Assembly: GCA_963931865.1 (NCBI GenBank)
Contig: OZ007506.1
Location: forward strand, 5,184,696 to 5,248,695
DNA length: 64,000 nt
Source: Axinella damicornis
Taxonomy: Eukaryota; Porifera; Demospongiae; Axinellida; Axinellidae
Direction: 5' to 3'
A model generated the notes under the pieces. That model worked only from the letters and a program-made list of their open reading frames with translations. It did not search any database and was not told the DNA's origin. Below, piece after piece: positions 42,680 to 54,464 of this stretch. Both the position numbers and the translations under genes were made by a program. Every line of letters begins with the position of its first letter. Position 1 is the stretch's first letter.

Positions 42680-42935
42680 TATTTATGAGAAACCACATTT
42701 ATAGTGGCTAATGAGGTAACTAGAACACCTGATACTAACCAATACCCCGGGACTGCCGGCTTCATATCCCGTCTGAAGGATCCGGTGTCAGGTGAAAACC
42801 CCTTCAAGAACACACCTACTCATTTTGGGGGGTACAGCTGCATGAGTTGACTCTTTGGAGAGAAAGAAATCTCAACCTGCAACCTTTCGATTAGCAGTCA
42901 AAATGCCTTAACCAGCTTGGCCACAGCTTTGAAAA
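42680..42935 (-). repeat. tRNA-Ser-derived SINE
   Basis: On the minus strand the 5' end (about 42929) reads GTGGCCAAGCTGGTTAAGGC, then GACTGCTAATCGAAAGG with a GCT anticodon position as in tRNA-Ser, then GGTTGCAGGTTGAGATTTC as B box. A body follows with CACCGGATCCTTCAGACGGG. This is the clearest pol III SINE in the window. Confidence 0.65.
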
Positions 42936-43739
42936 CCACTGCAGTACTGTAAGGCCACATCAACGGATCCGGTGGGTCTATAGCTAATGGGGAAAAAAAA
43001 GGTCAAATAGCTGCTTCTGATTGTGCTCTAATCATGTCTGCCTCTGCAAGTGTGGCCAGAAAGTGGTGAAATCTCAAACTAGCTTAAGTGTTCTTGGAAA
43101 TTATAAGTCATCCTGTTATAGCCTGCTACTGGCACCAGGGTCAGAATGTGCTTGGGACTGGTCTGTCTGAGAAACCGTTTGGTATGTTCGCAGAATCCAA
43201 CAATCCATATCGATCCTGCATTAGCAAGGGTAGCCTCATTTCAAGGGGTTACCGTACTACATCCCATGTGGTCAGTGTTGGCTGTATGCCATTGGAGTAA
43301 TTACTAATAAACACAAAGCCCCACAAAACAGATCGTATACAGGAAATTCCCCCTTGTTACTGCCCACTAAACTACACTTCTACAATGGACTAGCGCAACC
43401 AGGCAAGCCACAACCTGTATATAGCCAAGTTGGGATGTGTACATGTAGTGTGACACATACCAGGAGTTCAGACACCATTAGTGACAAAAGAAATCCATTT
43501 GTGCATGAATGGATGAAATGCAGATGATGACTGTGATTATAAAACCCTGCAAATGGTGCAGTAATGATGCATACACATACAGTGCCAAGAATGGAAGACG
43601 TACAAGAATGGAAGACACAAACTACAAAGGTACAAGATGGTGCAAACTAATACGACAATGTCAATGTTACAATGTACAAACTTACAGCAACAAAAAGACC
43701 ATGACTGCACAACATAGAAAGGAATAGGAGTATACACAA

Positions 43740-46700
43740 TCAGACAGAGATGTCCACTCGCCTATTTTGTGTCGGAGTGTTATTATCGCCTTTCCTCCTT
43801 GTCACAAAGACAGTTCTCATTTCCCCCTTTCCCTTTACATTCAGGACCCTGTGGAACTCACTCTTCACGTATGGCCCAAGGAGCCGCAGGCACTGCTCCG
43901 GCATGTGGATCTTATTCACAACTCCAGTAGCTTCCATACGACTCGCAACGTTGACCGTATCCCCCCAAATATCGTACAGCATCTTCCGGCTACCAACCAC
44001 TCCGGATGTGACGGAACCGTAGTTGAATCCAACGTGCATCTTGAATACGAATCCCGGCATCTGACGATTGACTGCCTCCAAACATTCTATCAACTGCAGA
44101 GCAAAGTCTATGAGTTCAAGGAGGTGGCGAACCGTACATGGTTCATTGGGAGGGAGATTGAGGCCCGATGCTGCCATGTATGTGCTACCAATGGTCTTGA
44201 TTTTCTCGACATTGACAAAGCAAGGCTTGTCAAGGACGGCATCAAACTCAGTCACTATCTGGTTCAAAAGTCTCAGTGATTCTTCCCCGCTGTCACCAAT
44301 TTGTCCATAAAAGTCACCAAAGTTTGCAATAGAAGCAAAGATCACGCCGACACACTCGTGGTTCTGTGAGAAGTTCCCAGTCGTACGAAGCTTGAAGGCT
44401 ACGTGGGGAGGGATGATGTTGAATAGCAACCACTCGGCTTGTGTCTTCCTCAGACGAGTGTGGCGCCTCCTGACGGCAGCTTCGATTCTCCCAATGAAAC
44501 TCAAACGAACCGACACTTCGGACATTCTATTCACAACCGTCAAGAGAAGCAAGACAACAAGCAGCAAAATGACTACCTCTGGAGTAACGTGCCGCGTGTA
44601 GTAGTCCATCAGATACGTCTGGGGTGATTCCGTTGGATACGTGATACTGCTGACAGTGGACAACGTATTGTTGACAGGGGGAAGTTGACTAATACACAAG
44701 TTCAAGTGGACTGCGACTACCATCACCACGGTAACTGAAGCACTCAACGTGCCACCAACAAATTTTACAATGTGGCTCACCTCCATGAAGTTGATACTGC
44801 TGATCAGCACCACGATTGTGATGAAGAACGACATTTGAATGTGGGAGAGCCCTTCGATGGTTTCAATCCCAGATCCCTGACACTGGGCTATGGTCACGTA
44901 GGCAACCGTCATGGGGTAATAGATCAGAAAGAGAGCCACAAAAGAACGTACATACCAGTTCAAGACAATCTGTGCATATTTTGCAAAACGTGCAGGGAAA
45001 CAGTTTGGCACGAAGACGGCAACAATGTGGATGAGAATCACCGTCTCAACGAACAGCCCAAAGAAGAATATGCCAAGCCAGGACCACAGCGACTCGGCAA
45101 ACGTGTCATCGGAGCTGAGGCAAATGGCACTGCCAGCCATTAGCAGGAGGTAGATCACAAACAAGGTGCACGTATCGATCAGGTAACTCAGTTTTGTGAT
45201 ACGGAACCCTAGCTCAGTCTCAGTCATGTCGCCGTTCGATCCATCGTCCAAATCTCGGCCATAGTTTCGGTAGGTGGCTTCCCAGTCTGGGTTGTGAAAC
45301 TGGAGGGAAATGACCTTCAGCTGGGGGTCAAAGTACGTATCAAAGTCCACCTTTTGTTCCTCCATTAACTCAACAATCTTATGGTCGGTGATGGCTTCCC
45401 GCTGTTTCTGAGGGTTGGCGAGTTCTGCATAGGAGGTGCAGTGTTGCAGCTGTGTCTGTTTTGAGAATATGTCGACAATAGAGCTCGAGGAGTAACTGTC
45501 AGCCAGTCTCCTCTTGGGCGCTTTCACACGCTTCTTCTTCCAGGGGAGGCTGAAAGAGGGGCCACAAGTAGAGGATTTGGGAGGAGAGGGGGAATCCTCA
45601 GTCGGATCTGGCTTGCACACTGTGTCGATGTTCTGGATCTTTCGCTTCCATTCCAGAACAGAGGTTCCAGCTGCCGTTGCACGATTTCTGCGACCAACAA
45701 CGTAATACATTTGCATGCTTTCCAGTTCAGGCTGCCGGAGGTGGATATTGGCGTCTTCCACGACATAGGCACTCGAGAGAAAGTTCTTGGTCGTAGAAGA
45801 GATCAGAACACGTCCAGGAGTACCAACAGATTCAATTTGGTTTGCAATGGTTACATCCCTCGACCATACATCGAATTTGAATCTCTTTGTACCCATGACT
45901 CCACAAAACACTGACCCAGTGTGAATCCCAATTCGCATTTCAAGTGGTAATCTGGTCCTCTGGCGAAATGAGTCCAAAGCATCGACAATTGCGAGTCCCA
46001 TATTGACACAGTTGTCCGCATGACCACTGATCGGTTCGGGGCATCCAGAGACACAGAAGTAGCAGTCACCAAGAGTGCTGATCTTCTCACACTTGTGTTT
46101 CGTTACTAGCTCATCAAAAATGGAGAAAACGTCATTTAGAATGCCCACAAGTTCTGCAGCAGAGAGACTGGCAGAGAATTCAGTGAAATCAACAATGTCA
46201 GCAAAGAGTATGGTCACCCCGTCCATGCTGCATATTGTGAACGGGGTCGAGATTGACTGGAACATGGGGTCCAGTTGCTGTGTGTCTCCCTCCTGTCCCA
46301 CCTTCTGTTTCACCAAGAACGCCAGCTGCACTTGAAGGTTCATGAGCTCGTCTGCAAACGGTTTTGGCATCATTGAGAGTATGGTTCTTTCCTCAAGATC
46401 TCGTTCCAAATCGAGTGCCTTTTGAGACAAAACACACTGGGCTATCTTCCAGAAGGTTGCGTGGAGTCTCACTTGTGACAGATACGCTGTACTGACGCCA
46501 GCCAGTAGGAGACATAGGTGAAACAGAATGCGGCTGATGGTTGAATGAATGAAGAGTTTTGTGGGGTAACTATCGGGATGTTCCCTGTAGGTGAAGACAC
46601 TAATTAAGACCTCCAAAATCGACAGGTAGGCAACACTCAGGATGAGAGACACCCATATCGGCAGGCGGGAAAGGGTGAAAATGATCAGAATGACTACAGC

Positions 46701-47648
46701 TGTGATCGTGAATTGGGCAACAAATGATATGGTTGAAAACCCTTGAACAGTCGGATCAAAATGCAGCGCCAACACAAGAGCAAACGAGCAGCACATGAGT
46801 AAGATGGAGAGGAGCAAAGACAGAAGCAGAGCAATCTTCTGATAGTACTCTAAGAATGTCAGTAGTAGAAGTATCGCTACACACACAAACACAATCACAC
46901 CTCCTACAACGTACCACCATGAATATCGAACGCTGTAGATCGCCAGTTCATTGGTCCTTGCTTCTGCTTCCAGATCGGATGCCGGTGGGTCAAAAGGGAG
47001 GTGCACGGAGAAAAACACGATCCACAGGAGGGAGAAGAGACCGATGAACATCACCGCAATCCTAAACCGCCTCCTCAAGAACTCAATGACTTTCCTTCGC
47101 CAGTGTCGTTCTAAAATGGGCGAGTTGAAACCTGGCCAACAGCACTGCGGCTCGCTACAGAGGCACTGAGTGGGTTCGCTGGTTAAGTGCTGGGATGATC
47201 CCCCTTCCTTGGAGCTTTGCTGGGCCCAGCTTTCGTCACAATCCTGGCTAGGTTGGGACCCGCGTCGGCCGCCGTGATTCGCATACATCATTTCCACGTC
47301 CTCTGCAAGCACGTTTTCCAAGTTGATCTCACACGAGCCTCGCTTGTTGATCACCAGCCCGCCATTGTTCATCAGTTCTACAATGGAAGGGCGTCTGAAA
47401 TCCGTCAGGGGAGTAGGATGGAGGGCATTCGCTCCGCTAAGAATGCCTCTGGTTCTCAAACCGATAGGTAAATGAGGTGGGCATGCAGCGTTCGCGACGC
47501 TGGCTCTCGGGGCAGTCTCATGATAGTTTCCGCTGAGTACAACGCCCGAGTCTTGATAATCGGCACTCCCATTTTCACTGTTTGTGGCATGGTTGGACGC
47601 TGGGCTCTCTTCGCGGAGAGAGAGGCTGTCTTCTTCACTCGCTGACAT
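43740..47648 (-). CDS. Membrane adenylate cyclase, AC9-like (1302 aa, single exon)
   Basis: Makes cAMP from ATP at the plasma membrane, normally under G-protein control. Layout: long cytoplasmic N terminus (~1-190), first six-helix membrane block (~195-390), C1 catalytic domain (~470-660) with both metal-binding Asp in FADIVDFTEFS (~484) and TLGDCYFC (~528), linker, second membrane block (~825-1045), and C2 domain (~1080-1285) with KIKTIGSTYMAASGL (~1150) and NVASRMEATG (~1234) supplying the adenine and ribose/phosphate contacts. All catalytic residues are present. EERTILSMMPKPFADELM before C1 and overall form suggest the AC9 branch. At the forskolin pocket C2 has Ser in TIGSTYM and Leu in SLRLL, unlike mammalian AC9 (Ala and Tyr). 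An intronless 3.9-kb frame in an intron-rich region suggests retroposition or ancient intron loss. It is tail to tail with RPS3A. Confidence 0.93.
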   Translation of the reverse strand: MSASEEDSLSLREESPASNHATNSENGSADYQDSGVVLSGNYHETAPRASVANAACPPHLPIGLRTRGILSGANALHPTPLTDFRRPSIVELMNNGGLVINKRGSCEINLENVLAEDVEMMYANHGGRRGSQPSQDCDESWAQQSSKEGGSSQHLTSEPTQCLCSEPQCCWPGFNSPILERHWRRKVIEFLRRRFRIAVMFIGLFSLLWIVFFSVHLPFDPPASDLEAEARTNELAIYSVRYSWWYVVGGVIVFVCVAILLLLTFLEYYQKIALLLSLLLSILLMCCSFALVLALHFDPTVQGFSTISFVAQFTITAVVILIIFTLSRLPIWVSLILSVAYLSILEVLISVFTYREHPDSYPTKLFIHSTISRILFHLCLLLAGVSTAYLSQVRLHATFWKIAQCVLSQKALDLERDLEERTILSMMPKPFADELMNLQVQLAFLVKQKVGQEGDTQQLDPMFQSISTPFTICSMDGVTILFADIVDFTEFSASLSAAELVGILNDVFSIFDELVTKHKCEKISTLGDCYFCVSGCPEPISGHADNCVNMGLAIVDALDSFRQRTRLPLEMRIGIHTGSVFCGVMGTKRFKFDVWSRDVTIANQIESVGTPGRVLISSTTKNFLSSAYVVEDANIHLRQPELESMQMYYVVGRRNRATAAGTSVLEWKRKIQNIDTVCKPDPTEDSPSPPKSSTCGPSFSLPWKKKRVKAPKRRLADSYSSSSIVDIFSKQTQLQHCTSYAELANPQKQREAITDHKIVELMEEQKVDFDTYFDPQLKVISLQFHNPDWEATYRNYGRDLDDGSNGDMTETELGFRITKLSYLIDTCTLFVIYLLLMAGSAICLSSDDTFAESLWSWLGIFFFGLFVETVILIHIVAVFVPNCFPARFAKYAQIVLNWYVRSFVALFLIYYPMTVAYVTIAQCQGSGIETIEGLSHIQMSFFITIVVLISSINFMEVSHIVKFVGGTLSASVTVVMVVAVHLNLCISQLPPVNNTLSTVSSITYPTESPQTYLMDYYTRHVTPEVVILLLVVLLLLTVVNRMSEVSVRLSFIGRIEAAVRRRHTRLRKTQAEWLLFNIIPPHVAFKLRTTGNFSQNHECVGVIFASIANFGDFYGQIGDSGEESLRLLNQIVTEFDAVLDKPCFVNVEKIKTIGSTYMAASGLNLPPNEPCTVRHLLELIDFALQLIECLEAVNRQMPGFVFKMHVGFNYGSVTSGVVGSRKMLYDIWGDTVNVASRMEATGVVNKIHMPEQCLRLLGPYVKSEFHRVLNVKGKGEMRTVFVTRRKGDNNTPTQNRRVDISV

Positions 47649-48127
47649 CCTGCTGAGTATCGAGTACTGAGTACGTTGTGGTACGAAAATATTTCAAGAA
47701 TGTGAGTAATTAGAGAGACAGTCGATAATAGTATTCATTGTCACGGCGTCTTCGATGACGTTCAGATCATGCAGATCAGAGTATATACGTAGTACGGGCA
47801 TCCGGCCGGAATAATAAGGTTAGTTGTTTAGAAATGTACCGGTACAACAAAAGGGCTTGTAGAATCTGGGACGATCAGATTTGTGTCTAAACGCCACAAG
47901 CTGGACATGGTGTTTAGATCTCTGACATCATTAGCTAGCCCAAATTTTTCTACGTCCAGTTCTGAATCTGAATCTGATTTATTTTTGTCCAATAACCTGT
48001 TGCAAGAACTCAGAAAATGTGGTGCTACGTAGCATAATTTAGGTGGTCAGAAATTTTCCTCTCATAATAGTCCCAACCGAATAGTTTTTCACGTATTATT
48101 TTACTTCTGCTGCTTACTAGCTATTAT
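47649..48127. other. Upstream of the cyclase; no gene recognised
   Basis: Presumed promoter and 5' UTR of the adenylate cyclase (minus strand). I see no clear TATA element or conserved motif. Confidence 0.3.
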
Positions 48128-48298
48128 CTGTTGTCCCTGAGTGCAGACTGTCTGTTGTCCCCGAGTGCAGACTGTCTGTTGTCCCAGAGTGCAGACTGTC
48201 TGTTGTCCCAGAGTGCAGACTGTCTGTTGTCCCAGAGTGCAGACTGTCTGTTGTCCCAGAGTGCAGACTGTCTGTTGTCCCAGAGTGCAGACTGCACA
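48128..48298. repeat. Minisatellite, 24-bp unit, 7 copies
   Basis: Unit TGTCTGTTGTCCCAGAGTGC plus AGAC, with CTGAG and CCGAG variants in the first two copies. The 24-bp period leaves open frames on both strands; no sign of real coding. Confidence 0.95.
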
Positions 48299-48701
48299 TT
48301 TCAAATTCAGTCTGGGACAAGACACACAGGCTGCATCGTCCATGTGGTCTCTCGGCTATAGCTATAGCTAGTTCCGTGTTCTGCAAAGTTCCCATCTTTT
48401 AGTGAGCAATATTAGCTAATTGTGCCATCTCTACTCTAAGAATATAATAGACTAATGGTAGGTAAAATAATAATCCATCGAAGGCTTCCAAGCCTCCTAG
48501 TGTTTGTCAAGAAAGACATGGTTCTTCTCTTCAAAATATTGAACTCTTGGTTAGCATTCTCATGCCACTTCCCCTAGCCTCGAGGTTACACTTCCCCCAG
48601 CCCGTGTCACTTGCATCAAGAATGGTTGCTTGGATCCGACCAGGATCACAGCCTGTGACCATGCATCCAAAACTGTCTGTGACCACATGACCACATTGCT
48701 A

Positions 48702-49047
48702 AGCTGCTGGTGACCCTGAGACCTTGGCAGTAATCCAGCATGCCTGACTGTGTGACATGTATGGAATAAGGCGCACCCATGCACCCACCAGCGGAGGTCA
48801 GCTATGCATGATTGTACCACAAACATTATTTTGACTGTGCAACTGTACAGCAACTGCATGTACGAAGTTTATGCTGACAGTGGGTGACCCTGAGACCTTG
48901 GCAGTAATCCAGCATGCCTGACTGTGTGACATGTATGGAATAAGGCGCACCCATGCACCCACCAGTGGAGGTCAGCTAGTGCCACAAACATTATTTTGAC
49001 TGTGCAACTGTAGCTACAGCAACTGTACGAAGTTTATGCTGACAGTG
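48702..49047. repeat. Tandem duplication of ~180 bp
   Basis: GTGACCCTGAGACCTTGGCA through GAAGTTTATGCTGACAGTG occurs at about 48709-48882 and again at about 48884-49047 with small indels. 49050-49600 has no recognised gene. Confidence 0.85.
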
Positions 49048-49602
49048 TGAAGAATTAGCTTGACATGATCATGCTGTTGCAAAAATTTAGGATAGCTAAT
49101 CACAATGCTTTAAGATGATGGCTGCAGTTCATGATCGTACAGCTGAGATAGTTGGATGAGCACATTGCAAGAGGTAAACGTGAGACAAATTTATCCACAT
49201 TATCATCAAACACATTGCCGGACAACAGTAGCCATACAATAGCTGATTGTACTTGCATGCATGGTTGCAGGTTTAAAATTTTCTTTCAATTGCTAGTCAT
49301 GATCATTGCTGTTGACACTTGTCCAAAAATGACAATTATGGATTACATTATCCAATTTCAGTAGTATAGTGGATACATGCAATTGCAAACTTCAAAGGTA
49401 GCAGCAAGCTGTCTGGATTGCATAGTGCACATCTCCTGGGTCCAATGATTAAGGATGATTATTGCTCACAGCTCTAACCAAGTAATTAGCTACAGCCCCC
49501 TTCCATGCATTCCTTCAAACCAGCAGCTCATTAGCATTCCAAGTATAGCACACTTCAAACATAGCTAACACCAATCACAAGAGAAAATACCAACAACTAG
49601 CT

Positions 49603-49695
49603 GTGACATAATTTCCAGTAGAGAAGTTGGCACAAGATAATATCTATAATCTGTGACATAATTTCCAGAAGAACAGTTGGCACAAGATAATCTCG
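49603..49695. repeat. Short tandem duplication
   Basis: CTGTGACATAATTTCCAG followed by (T/A)AGAGAAGTTGGCACAAGATAATAT or a variant occurs twice, about 48 bp apart. Confidence 0.75.
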
Positions 49696-49935
49696 CTACA
49701 CCACCACTGGGGTTAAGTCCAGATCACCGTGCAGGAAGTAATATGGATCGAATTGAGTGAGAGCGTAAATACAATTCCATGTTCGAGTGATGCAGTTCAT
49801 CTTCTGTGGAAGATGGAAAGGACAAATTTAAACTTTTGTAGCCATTGAGCGTTTCAAACTTCTTGACATATTTATTCGGTTGGTGCGCGAGCTAATACAC
49901 TGGGCATTGAGATACAGTGGCCAAGATCCAGAGAA

Positions 49936-49992
49936 GGGGTGGGTGGGGTGGGGTGGGGTGGGGTGGGGTGGGGTGGGGTGGGGTGGGTGGGG
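49936..49992. repeat. GGGGT tandem repeat
   Basis: About ten GGGGT units on the plus strand, capable of G-quadruplex formation. Too short and isolated to be a telomere. Confidence 0.95.
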
Positions 49993-50319
49993 GCTACTAG
50001 GTACTAGCTGCTATTGTGTGGATTAATACAGCTCATGGCAGCTAAGGGAGCTAGCAGCAACTCACATGTATTGTGTGTTGACAATAATGCCAGGTTTGGA
50101 ACCATCCTGAAATATTACTGATTCTGACTGATGGAATGTCACTTGTCACTCCAGTCTCTGTTTGGTATGGTTTTCCAGTACAATGTACTCTATTGCAGTT
50201 TGGATCAAGCAGCAAGTTGATAGAAGTTTTGTTCCAGTTTTATTTCCCTCAGTGCTTGCATGGCCCCCATGTGGTAGCAGCCTGGCTGCTGACAACACAA
50301 GGCGTGTGCCATGCGTGGT

Positions 50320-50505
50320 GCTGTGTTCAGTATAAAGATGTGGAGCTTGCATTGGTTGAGAGGTGCAATGCAAAGCAAAGGAGAATAGTGATTTTAGCAT
50401 CGTGTATTATGTTGATTAATACCAACTACCGGATAGGGGGGAGTTGCATCGGTAGAACCAGCCACACTGAAATGTCATCTTGGTATTGGGTGCAGCTCAT
50501 CTGAC
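50320..50505 (-). pseudogene. Fragment of an ankyrin-Roc-COR gene
   Basis: GGTAGAACCAGCCACACTGA and AATGTCATCTTGG match the segments at 50984-51015 and 56609-56640, which encode FQCGWFYRC on the minus strand. Only this piece remains, suggesting an earlier duplication in the cluster. Confidence 0.55.
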
Positions 50506-50559
50506 AAGAAATAACTATATAGATTTCCTTCTCTGTGATTGTTGTGTTTTGATTCCAAG

Positions 50560-53500
50560 GGAGTGGGGATTTAAACCAGGCAAGGGCTTGAAAGGTATGC
50601 TGCAGCTATATATGAATGGACACTGAAGCAAAAATGGAGAGATGGAGGACTCAGATATACTGAGGGCAGGGCAAAACTCTGCTATGGTGTCCGCAACTGT
50701 CTTGATGACTGACGATTGAAGCTGTGCACAGGCAACTTCTTGACCACTGGAGCAGCGTATCATCACAACTACCCACTGGTGCTGTGAATCCACCTCAACA
50801 ACCATCTCCGTGGCATCTGTGTTCCACCATGCAATACCATGTTTCCAAATGGAGCAGCGGCCGTGATGTTGAGGCAGTTGGCCGAGAGGACTGTTTCAGT
50901 ATGCAAAGCAAAGGAGAATGCTAGCCTTAGAATGAGCATGTGGAGGCATCGTGTTGTTAAGAACTGATGAGGGGAGTCGCAATGATAGAACCAGCCACAT
51001 TGAAATGTCATCTTCGGGTTTGGCTTCCACACTTCATCCAGTGGTGGGTCTTCAACTTGGACCAAGGCTGGGAAAAAGTAGTACACTTCTTCTTCTTCTC
51101 CAATGGCTGTGGGGCTCCTTGGAGTGCAGTTGTCTGTAATCTTTTCGACAGCACGGTAGTCTTCGATCTTGAAGCAAAAATCCAACTGGGAGAGGAAGCC
51201 AGTGATCATGTCTGGATGGTGATGTGGAAGCTTTTCCTTTATTTTGGAAAGTGGAACTACTCCTGTGCTTCCGGTGAAGTCTTTGCACTGCGGCTTGAAT
51301 GGTTCGGGGGAAAAGATGCTTCCGTTTACTTCCCTCAGTACTACATCTCTCTGTAACACCACCCAGCTATCTTCAATGTTGACGCGATCCTTGAGCAACA
51401 AAATCTGGCCTTTGTTGTTTAGGGTAGACAGAAGTTGTGCCATCTCTGTAGCGTTCTGAGGGAGCAAGAAATCTCGACCCTTTGTGCAGGAAATAATTGT
51501 TGCCACAGTACATGCTACTTGATCAGGAAACGTCTTGGTTAGATACGCAGACAGGACGTGACAGCGGAAGTCAACAGCTGTGTTACTTCTTAGAGCCACG
51601 AATGCTTCGTTCAGTATTGATAGCAGACTTGACAACCCACATGAAGCAAGCTTTCTGCAGTCAAGGTAAACACTACCAGCAAAAGTGAAGGTAGCTGGTA
51701 TTCCCTCTAAGATGCCCAGAATCTGTTTCATCACGTCTTGCACATTCTCCCCCCTTGCCTTCACAACATCAGAGTGGCTTGCAACAAGGATAACATGGGG
51801 CGGGGCTGATGTTCTTTGTGAGTGGTTATCGATGAAGGACCACCAGTAGGTCAGCTTCTCTGCAATTTGGTCAATTGGCTCACTCATGTCAATGATCACC
51901 ACAAATGCAGGCGGAAATGGTAGCTGAAGTAGTACGCATGTTGGCCTGCAAAGTCATACAGGACAGTATTGCCGAAGCGATTGCTTTGGAAGAGGGTGGA
52001 AATGATTCCAGCAGTATGATAATCAACACCTCGGACAAGCTTGTATCTTGTGGGGGCAAATCTGAGCAATTTGGAAGCCTCTGCACAGATTGCTTTCATC
52101 AGTGTGCTCTTGCCAGTGGAAACATTGCCTAGCATAACTAGGTTAGTATACGTTTCAATTTTTGATTTGCTTTGAAGAAAATGTCTGATTTCCCGAATGA
52201 TTGAGTAATTTGTACCAGCAAGTTCAATTGGAGTTACTTCTCCATTATTCAGACATTCAGGGTCAACTTTGCCTGCATACAGCAGCATAGATACTATAAC
52301 CTTCCCACTATTTCCATGTTTGCATTTTGCTCCTTTCATGCATGCAATATGGAGGGGAGTATTTCCATCTTCATTTCGCAAGCTTGGATCGCATTTCTTG
52401 TCGATTAAAACTTTGACATGTGATATTTGGAAGCTTTGAATAGCATTGTGTAAGGCAGTGTTGCCACGATGATCTTGCACATTTGGATTGTACCTCTGAT
52501 CTTCGGTTAACATCTTGAAAATGGCATCTGTGCCTGTAAGTTGCCTGCAGCAGATATGTAGTGGTGTTTCACCACCTTTGTTTACCACATTTGGATCACA
52601 TGAGTCATACGAGAGTATTCTTGCAGTAAGTTCAACATCCTCACTTGTTACTGCATAGTGTAAGAATAAATTGCCGCTGCTATCTGGTGAATTCACATAA
52701 TCTCGATTGCTACATACTATTGTAAGGGCTGCAGAGAAACTGTGATTTTTGAGTGCTATACACAGTGGTGTTTCACCTCTCCTGTTGCTCAACATTGGAT
52801 CACAAAGGGGGTTACTCACAAGGGTTTTCACCCCCTCAAGGTCATTGGTTGCAACAGCCTGGTGTAAGAATGTATTGCCCTTTGAGTCGGGTCTATTGAG
52901 GTTGCAGTGGCCACTTTCCGCTATGATTTGAACACACTTCCAGTGTTTTCGTTCAACAGCGGTCTTTAATGCTGCCTTTGTCCCCATATTCTTAATAAAG
53001 TATCTTGAGGCATTGACGCATTCACTAATGATGTAACTCACAACTTCAACGTGGTTTGCTTCACAAGCCACATGTAGTGGAGTACGCGCGTCACCACTGT
53101 TCATGTACTGCAGAAGTGCAGAGCTACCAAGTTGGCCCAGGATGTACTGGACGACTTTTAAGTGACCGTAACAGCATGCTACGTTCAGCAGAGTTTCAGT
53201 ATGTCGGAAAAGATTCAGAGTGCCGAGATTCCAACTGGCACTAGCAAACAACTGATGCCATTGACTGTCGAAATGGCCACCAGTATTGCAAGAGCTGTAG
53301 GGTCCACTGCTCATTATTCTGATAATCAGTGATATCGATGTCTTGGCTAGAAAAAAGAATTTGAGCACACTCAAATGATCCTTGCAAGCAAGCAGTATGC
53401 AACGGAGTATCACCATGTTTATTACGGTGATTTAGATGGCATTCTCTTGTATTCACAAGCAATTGAACACATTCTGTCTCTCCTTCAAAACATGCAACAT

Positions 53501-54464
53501 GTAATGGAGTGTCACCATTCCTGTTAGGAGCATTCAAATTGCACTGCTTTGATTGGATTAGTCTTTTAACTTCTTTTGCATGTCCATGTAAACACGCCGT
53601 GTGTAAAGGGGTATCACCACCTTGGTTTGGTGCATTTACTCCACAGCCGTAGTCTGTTAATGCTACATTACTCTGAAGGAGTGGTTTAAAATCATGGAGG
53701 AGTGTGCTGTAAGCATCACATGCTTGAAGTTGTTGGAATAGATTCTCATCACTTCGAACTTCGTCAAGAAAGAGGCAGCTAATGTCACTGTGCTTCTGTG
53801 AAATAGCAATGTCCAGTGGAGTGTTTCCTGAGTGGTTAGGAACTAGAATATTGGACCTTTTTGATGAATGGAGAATGCACTGAACAATACCAATATGACC
53901 ATGATGAGTCGCAATGTGTAAAGGTGTGTCACCGGTCTTTTCGTTTGGGTAGTCAACTATGCAATTTTCACGGTTTAAGTTTACAAGAAGCTTGACACAT
54001 TCAAATGCCCCACTAATGCATGCCGTGTGAATTGGAGTAGTACCCTCCAAGTTGGAAGCTTTCAAATCACAGCGCTGTGACTTGAATAGTTCTCGCACTT
54101 CCTTGGAGTGGCCATGGAAACAAGCAAGATGCAATGGAGTGCCTCCATCGGCATTTGAAGCTGAAATATCAATGCCATACCTTGAATTACCCAAAAGAAA
54201 TCTGACAATACCTGCTTGCCCATTCTTACTGGCCAAATGTAGAGCAGTACAGCCATCAGTGTCACGGCGATAATTGGCATCACACCCTGAATTCATTAGG
54301 TATTTGACAATGTTGAGATGGCCATGGGTACAAGCAGTATGCACCACAGTTTTTGCCCTCCTTATGCAGTACTCCTCATTGTCAGCTTCATACCGTAGCC
54401 CATGGCTGTCAAGGCTACTCCTGAATGCTTCCAAGTCCCCTCTGATCAGTGCAGTGATATCCAT
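50560..54464 (-). pseudogene. Ankyrin-Roc-COR protein, frameshifted tandem copy
   Basis: Closely related to the gene at 55806-60113. The minus-strand frame opens at 54464 (MDITALIRGDLEAF) with ankyrin repeats. It breaks near 53290, where WTLQ goes out of frame and GGHFDSQWHQLF resumes in another. It then continues through more ankyrin repeats and the P-loop GNVSTGKSTLM (~52120) to DFAGQHAYYFS. A deletion near 51910 removes about 12 residues and shifts the frame into FVVIIDMSEPIDQ. A further shift near 50800 separates it from VVVMIRCSSGQEVACAQL. The C terminus beyond about 50600 is lost. With at least three frameshifts it is a pseudogene, though the individual segments are well preserved, so decay seems fairly recent. 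Confidence 0.85.

Noticed and set aside
43767..45143. Plus-strand open frames of 80-170 residues within the cyclase gene
   Set aside because: Antisense shadows of the minus-strand adenylate cyclase reading frame; no independent domains.
48101..48395. Repetitive frames with VCTLGQQT / DSLHSGTT repeats
   Set aside because: Product of the 24-bp minisatellite; both strands and several frames are equally open.
49936..49992. Telomeric repeat
   Set aside because: GGGGT units number only about ten and lie internally; animal telomeres are normally TTAGGG.
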